From positions 49,208,502 through 49,272,501 of the forward strand of contig CAXKWD010000008.1 in NCBI GenBank assembly GCA_964059195.1: DNA of 64,000 nucleotides, given 5' to 3'. Positions 34,516-44,564 of this stretch are shown piece by piece. Positions within the stretch are counted from its first letter, which is position 1. Every line of letters begins with the position of its first letter. The notes beneath the pieces are model-generated. The model was not told where the DNA came from. It made no database searches and was given only the letters and a program-made list of their open reading frames with translations. The DNA is from Ectobius pallidus (lineage: Eukaryota > Arthropoda > Insecta > Blattodea > Ectobiidae). The position numbers and the translations under genes were made by a program.

Positions 34516-35415
34516 CCGTATTTGCCGGCGTATAAGACGCACTTTTTTCCTTTGAAAATAGGTCTGAAAAAAAGGGTGCATCTTATATGTCGATACTCAG
34601 TTTTTGATTACATTCATTTCTGGAAATTTCCTCTATTTAGAGTTACCCTGTATTTACTCGAATACTTAAAAAAAAATCGCGGAAAAAAAACTGGGTTGCG
34701 GGTATTATTTGAATACTGGACTCCTCTCATCTGAATTTCGACATTTTATACCATATTGGCTTAGTATAACACAATGCTTTGTTGTTGCCCCACAGTATAG
34801 TGTAACAGTAGCGAAGCTGGAACAAAAGGATAATGATACAAAGAAGACACTTTCTTATCCACATGGTCCGCCAGTCTGAAAGTTAGCTTTACGCATACAG
34901 ACACCAAGCAAACAGTGCACGTCATCATGTGTGGATTCCCGCTGAACAGCTGAATTGAGAGTGTTGTTGTTGTTGAAAATCTTATGCTCCACGTCTAAGA
35001 CGGCAAGATTTTGGCTGGCTGTTACCGTGCACGTTATTTTAGCCTGCCATATGATTTTATGATATGTAATGTAATGTAATGTTGATATGTATTGTTAATT
35101 ATAATTGTTTAATTAAGAATAAAACTGGCAAAATAATTTTATATTTGGCCCTTTTTCAAAATTTCCTTTCGAAAAATGTGGGTGTGGGTATTATTCGGGG
35201 GCGGGTAGTATTCGGGTATATACGGGTGTGCGATTTTTTCTTGTTTCCTTGCGGAGTGTGGGAATATTACAGTTACGTAGAGTTCAGTATTACTTTATAC
35301 GAAAAATACTGTAAATTCATTATAAATCAGTAATCAAATTTTATCCTTAAAAAATGTGTATAAAAAGGGGGTGATTCTTATAGGCCGGTGCGTCTTATAC
35401 AGCCGGCAAATACGG
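34516..35415. mobile_element. TA-target DNA transposon in the LINE
   Basis: Inverted ends CCGTATTTGCCGGCGTATAA (left) and CCGTATTTGCCGGCTGTATA (right, complemented) continue into agacgcac. The flanks are TA (34514-34515 and 35416-35417). Skipping it restores the LINE frame at ALKLVYFRYIQ. It is 900 bp with no transposase. The superfamily was not assigned. Confidence 0.85.
34646..35226. mobile_element. Second DNA transposon nested in the first
   Basis: Left end CCTGTATTTACTCGAATACT and complemented right end CCCGTATATACCCGAATACT are inverted repeats inside the 34516-35415 element. Flanking dinucleotides are TA and TG, so the target duplication is uncertain. It is non-coding. Confidence 0.65.
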
Positions 35416-35899
35416 TAGTATACTTCAGATACATTCAATCTATTCTAGGTTATGATATTCCATTTTTGGGTGCTTCTATTTACACATTATTCATTTCTCA
35501 GAAAAAGATAGTAAGAATCACGCTCAAAGTTCCCAGGCAGACAATTGTTCAAAAAACTAAATATACTAACAATCCCTAGTCTATAGGTCTGCATTTTAGA
35601 AACAGTTTGCTTTATACATATAAACCTGAATGAATAAGACTTTCATATATATAACACGAGATCACGTAATTGCATAGGCCTACTTGTAGTCCCATAAAGA
35701 ATATCCAAAAATCTGAAAAGTGTAAGTTAATGAATCAAGGTGAAAAATTATACAACAGCTTGTGGAAACACACTATGAACTATAAATATCCTCAATTCAG
35801 AAGAAAAATATCACATATAGTTTTGTAAAAGCAATATTAGGCCTACTCTGTTGAGGAAGTGCTTTGTTGAAGCCAACTACAGATTTATTTTGAACATAA

Positions 35900-36216
35900 C
35901 ATTGTTTTGATTAATCAAGTAATAGTCTACAGATTAAAATCTATGTAGGCTACTCTCTTCTAATGTGATCTTTTCTATTTTATTTTCATTTTTACATATT
36001 TTTAGGCTTACTTTAATTCATTTAATTTAAAGTTGGGATTGAGATTAGTTTTTATATCCAGTGCTTTCTTCCTGGGGGTATGCAGGTGTACACATACCCT
36101 TTAAAGATTTCTTCAGTTTTATATAGGAAAAATCATTATTTTCTACAATTTTGAAATCTGGAGAAATTTGTGCCAAACAAAATAATGAAAAAAAATATAC
36201 ACATTGTTTGCGTTAA
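35900..36216. other. Gap, nothing recognised
   Basis: AT-rich sequence between the LINE remnant and the piggyBac-like MITE. Confidence 0.5.
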
Positions 36217-36929
36217 GGGGGCTCATACACCATCCAGTGTAAATTTTTTTTTTAACTCTCATATTAAAGAACACACCTTTCTGAACATACCCTACAATTT
36301 TTATATTTAAATTCGGTCATTTACTGGAGATAGGCTTTACAAGTTTAAATGTTGGATGTGCGTCAAGTGGGTGTGCATGTTGAATTTTTAAAGCCATTTT
36401 CCCGTAACTTAATATTTTCAACACAAAAAAACACAATACCGGTATCTCTTAAAGTAATGGTCCAAATTGCATGCAATTTTGCACACACATAGTTTTTTGT
36501 ATGTTCTAGAGGATGAATCTAAACAATCTGATGTATTTGCAACGCAAGAACATTATGTGAACATTATGTGAAAAAATTAGTAATAATTATTATATGGAAA
36601 TTTTAAAATCCCAGAAAATTATATCAGGCTTACCATTGATGATTTATCCTCTACATTATAGTGTCAGCTGTGAATAAAAAAATGATTACACCAATCAGAT
36701 TGGCGCATTGCAAGAAATCATGTTTCTTAGTCCTTATCGCATTAGTCCTTAATTTTCCAATATCAACCTTCATATTTGTGACATTATAATAATTTTTGTA
36801 CGCATTTTAAGCCCTAAATGTATACTTCTAATGTCCAAAATTTCATTTTGTTATTGCAAATAGTATTGAAGATATTAAACTTTTACTGCAATGCCTGCTC
36901 GGGCATGGTCTCTTGGTGTATCAGCCCCC
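36217..36929. mobile_element. piggyBac-like MITE
   Basis: Inverted ends GGGGGCTCATACACCA and (complemented) GGGGGCTGATACACCA are flanked by TTAA (36213-36216 and 36930-36933), the piggyBac target. It is 713 bp with no transposase. Its internal part (about 36279-36715) is duplicated at 39022-39461. Confidence 0.88.
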
Positions 36930-36933
36930 TTAA

Positions 36934-37360
36934 AGTAGCTATATTTAGTGTTACATTAGTTAACTATCCCATGAATTCTGAGAGGTGGGCCTGACATTAG
37001 CACTGTAATCAGGAAAACAAGCAAGTGCTATAGCACCGCTGCAATGATAACAAAGACTACATTGCCAATGTTACCGTACTGATTCAACAATAGAACATGC
37101 TCAAGAGTTTGTTGTACCCCTCTCCTCTTGTCTTCATATTACATTTATTTGCATTAATACTGCTACAAATGTCATTCTGTCTTTGGCTATTCTGCAGTTA
37201 TTTTTCATGTGTTAAATTATATGTGCCCTTATATACATGTCAGATGATCAGCAATATCCAGCAGTCCTTCCAAGGTTGGTTGCAAACCTGTTAGGCTCCA
37301 ACTCTAAAAAATACCAGGTATAGCTAGTTTTCAATTTAAATTTAGAGTCTTCTGGTGAAA
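36934..37360. other. Gap, nothing recognised
   Basis: No coding or repeat signal that I can support. The 65-codon frame at 37097 is unsupported. Confidence 0.5.
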
Positions 37361-37373
37361 GGTGTAGAAACCC

Positions 37374-37576
37374 ATACAAGTAAGAATCAGCTTGAAAAAT
37401 TTTATGTCATAACCGGGATTTGAACACGGATCTTCGGCTTAACGCGCCGTTGCTCTACCATTGAGCTACCATGACAACATGCCAGTATGACATCAAATTC
37501 CTCAACTGATTCAGAAGACAATTAATATCCCAGACATGGATTTAATGTCTATTTCCTTTCCCTCCACTTAATTAAT
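37374..37576 (-). repeat. tRNA-derived short element with 13-bp target duplication
   Basis: ggtgtagaaaccc occurs at 37361-37373 and 37577-37589. Read on the minus strand, about 100 bp precede the tRNA-like part (37475-37406), and only ~32 bp follow it. The tRNA-like part is thus near the 3' end rather than at the 5' head as in ordinary SINEs. A similar layout is at 55541-55804. Confidence 0.7.
37406..37475 (-). tRNA. tRNA-like sequence, anticodon-loop position would read GTT
   Basis: It folds as a 70-nt cloverleaf. The acceptor gtcatgg pairs with ttatgac (two wobbles). The D arm is gctc-aatggta-gagc, the anticodon stem cggc/gccg and the T arm has loop ttcaaatc. The loop gcgttaa has C where U33 is invariant. 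So it is more likely a SINE promoter or tRNA pseudogene than a functional tRNA-Asn. Confidence 0.5.
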
Positions 37577-37589
37577 GGTGTAGAAACCC

Positions 37590-38127
37590 TTTGAGCATAT
37601 CATATACAAAATTGCAGCTTATGGGTAGAATTGATGTCTACAAACTGAATCCACCTCAAAGGATTTAAATTCATATAATCTTATGTATATTGTGTGATTC
37701 CACAATGTGCGCTGCAGTGTGATTTATTGTCTTACATTCCAACTTACAGTTACATCCGTAGGAAATATATCTTACAGTGCAATCATAGTATAATCACAAC
37801 ATTTTATAAAACTGAACTACAGTTTTATTGTCATAATATAGGCCATTTTAATAAATCAGGGTAAAATCAGAACTATGGTAGTACTTTTTTAATAAAAAAG
37901 GATATATTACATCCTGACAAAGGTACATAAAATTCAGGGACAGCTTTTTTTAAAAAAAGGACTGTCCCAACTAAATCGGGACAAATGGTCACCTTACCTT
38001 AAGGTTAATAAATTATTGAAATTGAAATTAAAATTATTGATTCTTATTTCATCAGAGCTTATCCTATTTTACGTTAAGTTTATAGTTTAATACTTGATAC
38101 CTAATTCAGATTGCTACAGTGTTTGTT
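37590..38127. other. Gap with one DNA-transposon terminus
   Basis: 37940-37997 ends, on the minus strand, in ggtgaccatttgtcccgatt followed by gggacagtcc and a T-rich run, similar to the ends at 24816 and 26740. The other end was not located. No gene. Confidence 0.45.
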
Positions 38128-38203
38128 GCCGGCAAGGTGGCTCATGCTGTAGCGTGTGAGCCTGGCATGCTAGCAGTCCTGAGTTCAAATCTCGGAGCCG
38201 GCG
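38128..38203 (+). repeat. tRNA-like SINE head abutting the RTE tail
   Basis: 76 nt with A-box-like tggctcatgctg and B-box gagttcaaatctc, closed by gccggc at both ends, which pair. It lies directly beside the (tgaa)n run at 38229-38252. That run reads as (attc)n at the 3' end of the minus-strand RTE-like LINE, so a head-to-tail chimera or a target preference is possible. Confidence 0.55.
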
Positions 38204-38364
38204 GGTGAGCTATCACCGTAAAGGTTTGAATGAATGAATGAATGAATGAATGAGCCCACTGTGTCCCTACAAGAGGGAAAGCTCATACTAACTACTCACG
38301 TGGTGAGCTATTCCACGTGACAGAGGCGGTACTTTGAGTCAAGTCACTGTGGGTATAGTTATTT

Positions 38365-39021
38365 TCACAGTTCATTGTTCTTCTTTAGTCGTTGTCCCAG
38401 TTCACTCCATGTGATTCTGTTTCGGGCGACGCTGGACCAATGCACCCCAATTTTCTTTTTGAAGTAGTCTGTCCATCTTTTCCTTGGTCTGCCTGGTGTC
38501 CTTTTTCCAGCGTAGGTGTCCCACATGGTGGTTACCTGCACCCATCTGTTGTCCTTGAATCTCGCAACATGTCCGCACCAATTCCATTTTGTTTCTGCAG
38601 CCCATTTTCCGATGTTTTCTGAGGCTGTGATAGCTTGTAGCTTTCTGTTGGAGATCCTGTCATTCAGTGATATGTTCGGTATTTTTTGCTCCATTCTTTG
38701 GCATTCTTAAATGGTTTTTCGATGTCTGTCTGTAAGAGACCATGTTTGGCATCCATATAGCAGTCCAGGGAGGACACAGGTGTTGAGTGCATCTAGTCTC
38801 ACTTTCCTGTTTAGAGATTTATCTAGAACCAAGAATTTGATGGACCAGAAGGCCTTCCACTCTTGAGCTATTCGTCTCTTTATCTCATTGTCCATTTTGT
38901 GATTAAATGAGACTAGTTGTCCCAGATAGATGTACTCGTCGGCGTACTGTATCTCGGTCCCTTGCATTTCCACGCGTCTAGGCTGTCCGTTAGTCATTAG
39001 TTTAGTCTTGTTGTGGTACAT
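38365..39021 (-). pseudogene. RTE-like LINE, C-terminal part
   Basis: One frame (39021-38707) has TKLMTNGQPRRVEMQG, QYADEYIYLGQLVSF and LPGLLYGCQTWSLTDRHR, the RT thumb region. The next (38694-38365) has WCGHVARFKDNRWVQ, GKRTPGRPRKRWTDYF and the end RLKKNNEL before the stop. A frameshift lies between. These are the conserved C-terminal blocks of RTE-type proteins. Confidence 0.88.
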
Positions 39022-39461
39022 GGAGAGGCCCTGAACATACCCTACAATTTTTATATTTAAATTCGGTCATTTACTGGAGATAGGCTTTACAAGTTAAAAT
39101 GTTGGATGTGCGTCAAGTGGGTGTGCATGTTGAATTTTTAAAGCCATTTTCCCGTAACTTAATATTTTCAACACAAAAAAACACAATATCTCTTAGAGTA
39201 ATGGTTCAAATTGCATGAAATTTTGCACACACATAGTTTTTTGTATGTTCTAGAGGATGAATCTAAAAAATCTGATGTATTTGCAACGCAAGAACATTAT
39301 GTGAACATTATGTGAAAAAATTAGTAATAATTATTATATGGAAATTTTAAAATCCCAGAAAATTATATCAGGCTTACCATTGATGATTTATCCTCTACAT
39401 TATAGTGTCAGCTGTGAATAAAAAAATGATTACACCAATCAGATTGGCGCATTGCAAGAAT
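39022..39461. repeat. Internal piece of the piggyBac-like MITE inside the RTE ORF
   Basis: About 440 bp from ctgaacataccctac to gcgcattgcaagaa match 36279-36715 with few differences. The copy lacks the GGGGGCT ends and TTAA and has no target duplication, yet it sits between two parts of the RTE coding region (NKIGNFVG and MYHNKTKLM). It is not a normal transposition product. Confidence 0.88.
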
Positions 39462-39610
39462 TATTGCACTTGCCGACAAAATTGCCGATCTTGTTCAGCT
39501 CGTGAAGCATTTGTTGCAGCTCTTCTGGAGACCTGGAGAATAACACTACATCATCGGCAAATCTTAAGTTGGTTAGTTTCTTGCCATGTATCATTATGCC
39601 GATTTGTTGT
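39462..39610 (-). pseudogene. RTE-like LINE, catalytic RT segment
   Basis: Minus strand reads GIMIHGKKLTNLRFADDVVL and FSRSPEELQQMLHELNK, with FADD as the catalytic aspartates. It continues, after one base of frame change, from the segment at 53363-53584 across the Copia insertion. Confidence 0.85.
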
Positions 39611-39834
39611 TGTTAGAACTTGAATATTTATTAGAAAAAATGTTACGACTGAACTGATGAACGGCAGACTGTTAACTAAAAGACACATACATAGCTACTA
39701 ACGGTCCGCTACTAACTACCGCCATTAGAAGAGCTTGGCATGAGACTACACCTAGTCCTTAAAAACAGTGTTGCCAATAGCAACAACAAAAATACATATG
39801 TAGAGAAAGCAAATTGAAGTTCATAATATTAACA
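39611..39834 (-). repeat. Copia 3' LTR (224 bp)
   Basis: On the minus strand it starts TGTTAATATTATGAAC and ends TTCTAACA (TG...CA). It is preceded by the polypurine tract aaggggaag. It matches 53243-53362 over the shared part. Confidence 0.92.
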
Positions 39835-39893
39835 CTTCCCCTTGAACTTGCGATTGGGTCACTCTCTCCATGCCAAGAAAGGTACTCAACAGT

Positions 39894-40700
39894 TCAAAGC
39901 GTTTTTTTAGGTAAAGCTTTGGTGAGAATGTCTGCTAGCTGATATTCACCATCAATATGGTCGATTCTGATGTCACCAACCAACCACTTTTCTCGTACAA
40001 AATGATACCTTATGTCAATATGTTTGGTACGTTGGTAGAAATCTGGGCTTTTAGCCAAACGAACAGAACTTGCATTATCAACTTGCAGAATAGGAACTGA
40101 TGTCAGCGGAGCAATGTCATCAAAGAGGCGTTTCAACCACACAAGTTCCTTGGATGCCTCACTTACAGTTACATACTCTGCTTCTGTAGTACTTAAAGAC
40201 ACACACTGCTGTCGACGACTTGCCCAGCCAATGGCTCCTCCACTGTATTTAAATGCAATTCCAGAAACTGACTTTCTTGTTATTGTATCACTGGCATAAT
40301 CAGCATCACTATATGCTTCCAAGACACCAGGTTGAAAACCAGACTTGAACACTAATGCAAAATTAGTTGTTCCTTTGATATAGCCTACTTTAGTATTCTT
40401 TTCACAATTGACCAATGTTTGTGTTCAGCTTTATCTAAGAATTGAGAGCAATATGACACAGCAAAGGCAATATCTGGTCGTGTAGCAATTGCCATGTACA
40501 TCAAACTGCCTACAGCTTGTCTGTAAGGTATGTTTTCAGAGATAATTTTTACAGTATCTTCCCCTGAAAGACTTCCTTTTTCTATGGGAGTAGAAACAGG
40601 ATTACCATCACTCATGTTGAATCTTTCCAAAACTTTATCAGCATAACTTTTTTGACTGATAGCAATATCACCACTTCTCAGCTTTTTTATCTCTACAGCT
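39894..40700 (-). pseudogene. Copia pol fragment: RT C-terminus and RNase H
   Basis: Minus strand reads EIKKLRSGDIAISQKSYADK, ERFNMSDGNPVSTPIEKG, YRQAVGSLMYMAIATRPDIA and HWSIVKRILK. A frameshift near 40395 follows. Then the RNase H with EAYSDADYASD, SVSGIAFKYSGGAIGWASRR, SLSTTEAEYV and KHIDIRYHFVRE ends TKALPKKTL at 39894. These are canonical Ty1/Copia motifs. The catalytic YVDD part of RT is missing, so it is not functional. Confidence 0.92.
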
Positions 40701-40711
40701 GTTCTTTGAAG

Positions 40712-41470
40712 AATTTCTTTTCATGGTGATTGTAGAAGAACACCTCAGCATATGGATTCTGTAACAAAGGAAAAAATAATATTGAGTTTTTATGATAAAA
40801 AATTAAGTTTTGTCTTGTACAATCATTGAAATATAAGAAATTATATTAATTTCACTACATACCTGTATAGATGTAGGTTCATTATATTTTTCTTCACCAT
40901 CTAACGCCTTTGCTATTACCTCGTCGGGGACCCCGTCCCAATATTGTTCCATATTATGATCTGCAGAATGAAGATAATATTGCATCACCTTATAGCTATT
41001 ACAAGATTAACATTAAGTATATTTATAATTATTATGTTTTCAGACACTCTCGCATACAATAATAATATGAAACAATGTATTTTTTATCACACTTCTACAC
41101 GCTGTGTATTAAGACATGTGTATGCTCTTATGGAATGGTTATATCGAGAAAATAAAAGTCCGAAATGAGATTTTAAATTTGTATTATTAAGATGTTCAAC
41201 ACGAATTTTCTAAGACGTTAACAAATAAAATGGAATTTGAATAATAGTTGTGCTATATTAAACTATACTGTTGTACTACACACATTGAGGAATAAAAACA
41301 TATGCTAGCACTATAAACATTGTAAAAAATATTTTATGTACTTACCCATGAAGCTAATGATTATTCTTGATCGATGAAATATACTTTCACACACTCAATC
41401 TTCACTGACAGCTGATAACGGATGAATAACAAGTGAGCCTGAAGCATGACGTCATCGTCTTATATAGTTT
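40712..41470 (-). CDS. TATA promoter and first three exons of an unidentified gene, 3'-truncated
   Basis: On the minus strand, TATATAAG (41466-41459) is followed five bases on by the palindrome TGACGTCA (41454-41447), then ~100 bases of leader. Exon 1 is ATGG (41349-41346) with donor GTAAGT. Exon 2 is 98 bp (40960-40863) with acceptor ttctgcag and donor CAG-GTATGT. Exon 3 begins after tttgttacag (near 40764) with NPYAEVFFYNHHEK. The phases fit exactly: exon 1 supplies four bases and exon 2 completes 34 codons. Exon 2 is acidic (QYWDGVPDEVIAKALDGEEK). The gene is cut where Copia pol resumes near 40700. I recognise no family. Confidence 0.5.
41447..41466 (-). promoter_or_regulatory. TATA box with adjacent CRE-type palindrome
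   Basis: TATATAAG and TGACGTCA five bases apart on the minus strand, upstream of a leader with a spliced ATG. The palindrome is the same word that fills the array at 52061-53196. Confidence 0.55.
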
Positions 41471-42081
41471 TGCTTTGAAATAGCCTCGCGATGAGACAAA
41501 TATATTTTACACCAATGGAATGATTGGAGTTTAAAAAAATGCTGACGATACAAAAAGTTCTAGCCTCGCGACATGGCAAATATATGTTAATCTTAATTCA
41601 GCAGTAATTAGATATTTCGCTTTTCATCCTGGTGAGAATACATGTTCGCGAATTAACACATTAAATCGATGAAGTATGCGAAATATAATCATTTCCGGTG
41701 AAATCAGCAGATATTTGATATTTATTTCTTATCAGCGCTTTTCTGAAACAATATATTCATTTTCCTGCAATGTGCCTATAAGCTGAATATGTCATTACTG
41801 ACCGGGAATCGAACTAAGACCCATTCAGCGTTGGAATATTACAATATAAGTTTTTAATATACTCCAATAGAATGGTGATGAATATCAAAATTGTTATACT
41901 TCATTTTAAAAATTAAAGGTTCAGTCATACATCATTTTTTAAAATTTAAAGGTACTGGAGTGTTACGCTAGAGATTTAAAGAGATAATTCGCAATGAATG
42001 AAGTGACACGCGGGCGACAGTTTATCTATCGTCAGCAGTATAGTGTTGCATTGAGAGCTGAGTGAGACTTTTGCTAACTAC
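41471..42081. other. Upstream DNA of the captured gene, left of the Gypsy
   Basis: No coding signal. Two tagcctcgcgaca/gatga-type words occur at 41480 and 41562. A 70-bp repeat at 41792-41861 matches 51753-51822 on the far side of the Gypsy, and both hold gaccgggaatcgaact, a tRNA B-box-like word on the minus strand. It ends at the Gypsy target ctac (42078-42081). Confidence 0.5.
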
Positions 42082-43018
42082 TGTGCCGCTCATTTTCGGC
42101 ACGTGTCTTATTTAACTATTTAATCTAATTTATTTATTTATTCTATGGTATATAATATTTGTTTCTAACCTTACTTAATTTTGATGTTTCTTTCTCTTCG
42201 CCTTGTTTACGTACACATTTTCCGTCGTATTTCGCAAGCCATCCTTCATTTGTTTTGTGTGTTTTCATAAACTGCCCTTCTGGCCATCAACGCTCTCTAT
42301 TTTCTTGTTCTGCCAGCGCCACCTATTTGCTTGTTCGGTATTATCTTGGTGGGCGTTGCCGTGAGATAGGGTCATGTTCCGATCGTCGTGAGAGAGAGTT
42401 ATCTTCCGACCGCCGTGGAGAGAAGTTCTGCGAGACTTCTACTGAAGGTTGAGTGTGGTGATCTATATATAGTGTGGTTTTTCGGCATGTAGTTTGGTAT
42501 CTCTCTACATATTTCAGTTATCCAGCAGGTATGTTTTAGTTAAATCATTGTATAGTTTGCTGGTGGGTTTTCTTTAGTTTCTTTAGGTTTCGCTTTTGTT
42601 TCACCCACCAGTTTTCAGTTCTGCTCGGTTTGTTCTTTAATATTTTTCATTTATGCCGTTTTGTTACGTTTCGTTTTGTGTTTCGGAGGATTGCTTGCTA
42701 AATACCACGGTCCCTTTTCAACATGGCCTTCAGCCTTCTCTTAGATTATTGCTAATATCATTTCTTCACACATGTTTTATGCCTACCTGCTTCACAGGTT
42801 ATCTAAGAATGTTTTATATGTAAATATTAATGTTTATGGTGCCATTCCATGTTATTAACTTTTGTTACACTGAGATTTACAATAAATTGACATATTTTGA
42901 ATTTCTGCACTTTAATATTACGTGTACGTGGGCCCCTTGTCCTCTGCTACAGGTTTTGGGGTCACGGCTTATTGTAATATGACGGCCCTGGGTACAATCC
43001 CGCAAAGCAACCGTAGCA
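42082..43018 (+). repeat. Gypsy 5' LTR (937 bp)
   Basis: Starts TGTGCCG, where gtgccg...cggcac forms a 6-bp inverted repeat in the first 25 bases. It ends CCGTAGCA. It contains a TATA-like ctatatatag near 42463 and aataaa at 42891-42896. The 97-codon frame in each LTR is identical in both copies and is not a gene. Confidence 0.97.
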
Positions 43019-43020
43019 AG

Positions 43021-43038
43021 TGGTAGCATTGCTCGTCG
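43021..43038 (+). other. Gypsy primer-binding site
   Basis: TGGTAGCATTGCTCGTCG begins two bases after the 5' LTR. The tRNA was not assigned; it is not the tRNA-Lys site common in insect gypsy elements. Confidence 0.7.
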
Positions 43039-43142
43039 ATCGTTTATATTAAATTATTTCGGTCGTTTGCGAAATTTTGCCTTCTGCAATCTTTCAAAGT
43101 TTTCTGAATTTTGAAGAATCCTAAATTCTAGTAAATTTCACT

Positions 43143-44555
43143 ATGGAAGACCGGACTATCTCTCCTGACTCGTTACGCAAAGATGAGATTAGGGCGGAAT
43201 TTTTGTGCCGGGGTTTTACGGAAGATGTAAATTTAGATTTACCTGCTTTACTCACTAAGTGTAAAGACATCAAGCTTTTTGACAAACCGTTGGTCGCGGC
43301 TTACAGTCAAGGTGATGTTGAGAGTGAGAATAGTAGAATAGAAGATGCCCTTCAGGAATTTAATGAGGCTATCATTGAATTTCAGGCCACTGGTTTGACG
43401 GATAAACAATTCCGGAGGCTTCTCCACCGGATCACGCATTGGAAAAACCGTAATACGGCCATTTCACAATTTACCGAGTTGAATGAAATCTTGTTAGCAC
43501 AGCAGGCTAGAACTACAAAATTTTCAGAGTTAATAGAGAATTTGAAATTCCTAAAAGCGAGCCTTACAGATTGTTCTTCCAGTAAAGATAAAACTTCTGT
43601 TATAGTTACTGAGACACAGCAGTCAGTGAATATGCCCCAACCGAGTATTCTTGACCTACCTAATAACCTAACGCAAGAAGTATTTAGTGCTTTTCAGGAT
43701 CAATCCCCGAGAACTTTGCGCCCTGTCAATGATGTTGAGCAACGACCTGGAGGAGTTGGAAGCTTTAAGTTTAAAATGCTTGAGCTTTCCAACCCGGTCG
43801 AAAATTTGATCCATGATTTTCCTTACTTTGATATTAATGATTCTGAACAGGCGTTTGATTTTCTTAAACATTTGGTCATGTTTTGTGAACAAGTTCGGGT
43901 TTTTCATATTACTGATGTCCAAGTTTTCCAAATTTTGCTCTCGCACACTAGGGGTAAATTAGCTAGTTTGGTCACTGAAGCTATATGTGGTCAAATGTCC
44001 ATTCGTGTTTTTCAAGATGCTGTTATTAAAGAATTTATACCCAATAGACTACTCCATTCATTGTTATCTAAATATTATTATAGAACGCAGAAGTTTTCCG
44101 AGAGGTTTCTTGAATTCGCGAGGGACATCGAAATTGTGAAGGAGGCTCTCTTGGTTCCCCAATCAGAGGCAGAAGCCGTGCGTATGGTGGGCATAGGCGC
44201 TCGGCTACCCGAGGTTCGTAGTCTATTTTTGGGGCTATTCCCACCCACTTCTTGGCGCCAATTGCGTGAAATAGGGCCCAATCTGAATGATGCCGCAGCT
44301 GCCCATCGACAAGTATCTAATGGCCCGTTCTCTACTAATTCAACTAGGGGCTCCGGGGGCGCTTCCAATAACTTGGTACCGGTGCAGACTCCATCTAACC
44401 TGCCAAATCGTGGAGCTAGGCCACCTTTACAATGCTCTTGGTGTGGTAAAGTGGGGCATTCCATCGATAGATGTTGGACTAAACTAGGACGTAGATCCTT
44501 TAATAACCGTAACGGATCTGCCAGTCAGCAAGGGGGGCCGAATCGGAACCCTTGA
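43143..44555 (+). CDS. gag: Gypsy Gag polyprotein
   Basis: 470 codons, open throughout. It starts at the first ATG after the primer-binding site (MEDRTISPDSLRKDEIRAEF). The helical N-terminal half ends near residue 220. A capsid-like middle part contains ENLIHDFPYFDINDSEQAFD and YYYRTQKFSERFLEFARDIE. A Gly/Asn-rich linker then leads to one zinc knuckle, CSWCGKVGHSIDRC (CX2CX4HX4C, residues 431-444). It packages element RNA in cytoplasmic particles. It ends at TGA 44553-44555, in the same frame as pol. Confidence 0.93.
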   Translation: MEDRTISPDSLRKDEIRAEFLCRGFTEDVNLDLPALLTKCKDIKLFDKPLVAAYSQGDVESENSRIEDALQEFNEAIIEFQATGLTDKQFRRLLHRITHWKNRNTAISQFTELNEILLAQQARTTKFSELIENLKFLKASLTDCSSSKDKTSVIVTETQQSVNMPQPSILDLPNNLTQEVFSAFQDQSPRTLRPVNDVEQRPGGVGSFKFKMLELSNPVENLIHDFPYFDINDSEQAFDFLKHLVMFCEQVRVFHITDVQVFQILLSHTRGKLASLVTEAICGQMSIRVFQDAVIKEFIPNRLLHSLLSKYYYRTQKFSERFLEFARDIEIVKEALLVPQSEAEAVRMVGIGARLPEVRSLFLGLFPPTSWRQLREIGPNLNDAAAAHRQVSNGPFSTNSTRGSGGASNNLVPVQTPSNLPNRGARPPLQCSWCGKVGHSIDRCWTKLGRRSFNNRNGSASQQGGPNRNP

Positions 44556-44564
44556 CTAACGATG
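44553..44564 (+). promoter_or_regulatory. Leaky-stop context between gag and pol
   Basis: The junction reads TGA CTA ACG ATG: a stop, two sense codons, then the pol ATG, all in one frame. UGA followed by CUA is a well-known readthrough context in viral and cellular genes. Pol could thus be made as Gag-Pol by readthrough, or by reinitiation at the nearby ATG. Confidence 0.6.

Larger units (their letters stand above)
32800..35900 (+). pseudogene. LINE (CR1/Jockey-like) reverse transcriptase remnant
   Basis: Plus-strand words in the order of one RT are SAGNDKISNSLLKKSLL, DSFKVARVIPVHKKQDESDL, NSYRPISLLP, NFLTNNQFGLRKRM, LIKAFDMMNHELLINKLENF and GSVLGPPLFLLLINNL. A position-equivalent I(D)DTVAI where FADD is expected and the C-terminal YIQSILGYDIPFLGASIY follow. 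It has many stops and frameshifts. A Penelope-like element and a DNA transposon interrupt it, and the frame rejoins at each. Confidence 0.8.

Noticed and set aside
37406..37475. Functional tRNA-Asn gene
   Set aside because: It folds as a cloverleaf but lacks U33 and sits inside a short element with a 13-bp target duplication.
42159..42452. 97-codon ORF, present again at 50757-51050
   Set aside because: It lies wholly in the Gypsy LTR, is identical in both LTRs because the LTRs are copies, and resembles no protein.
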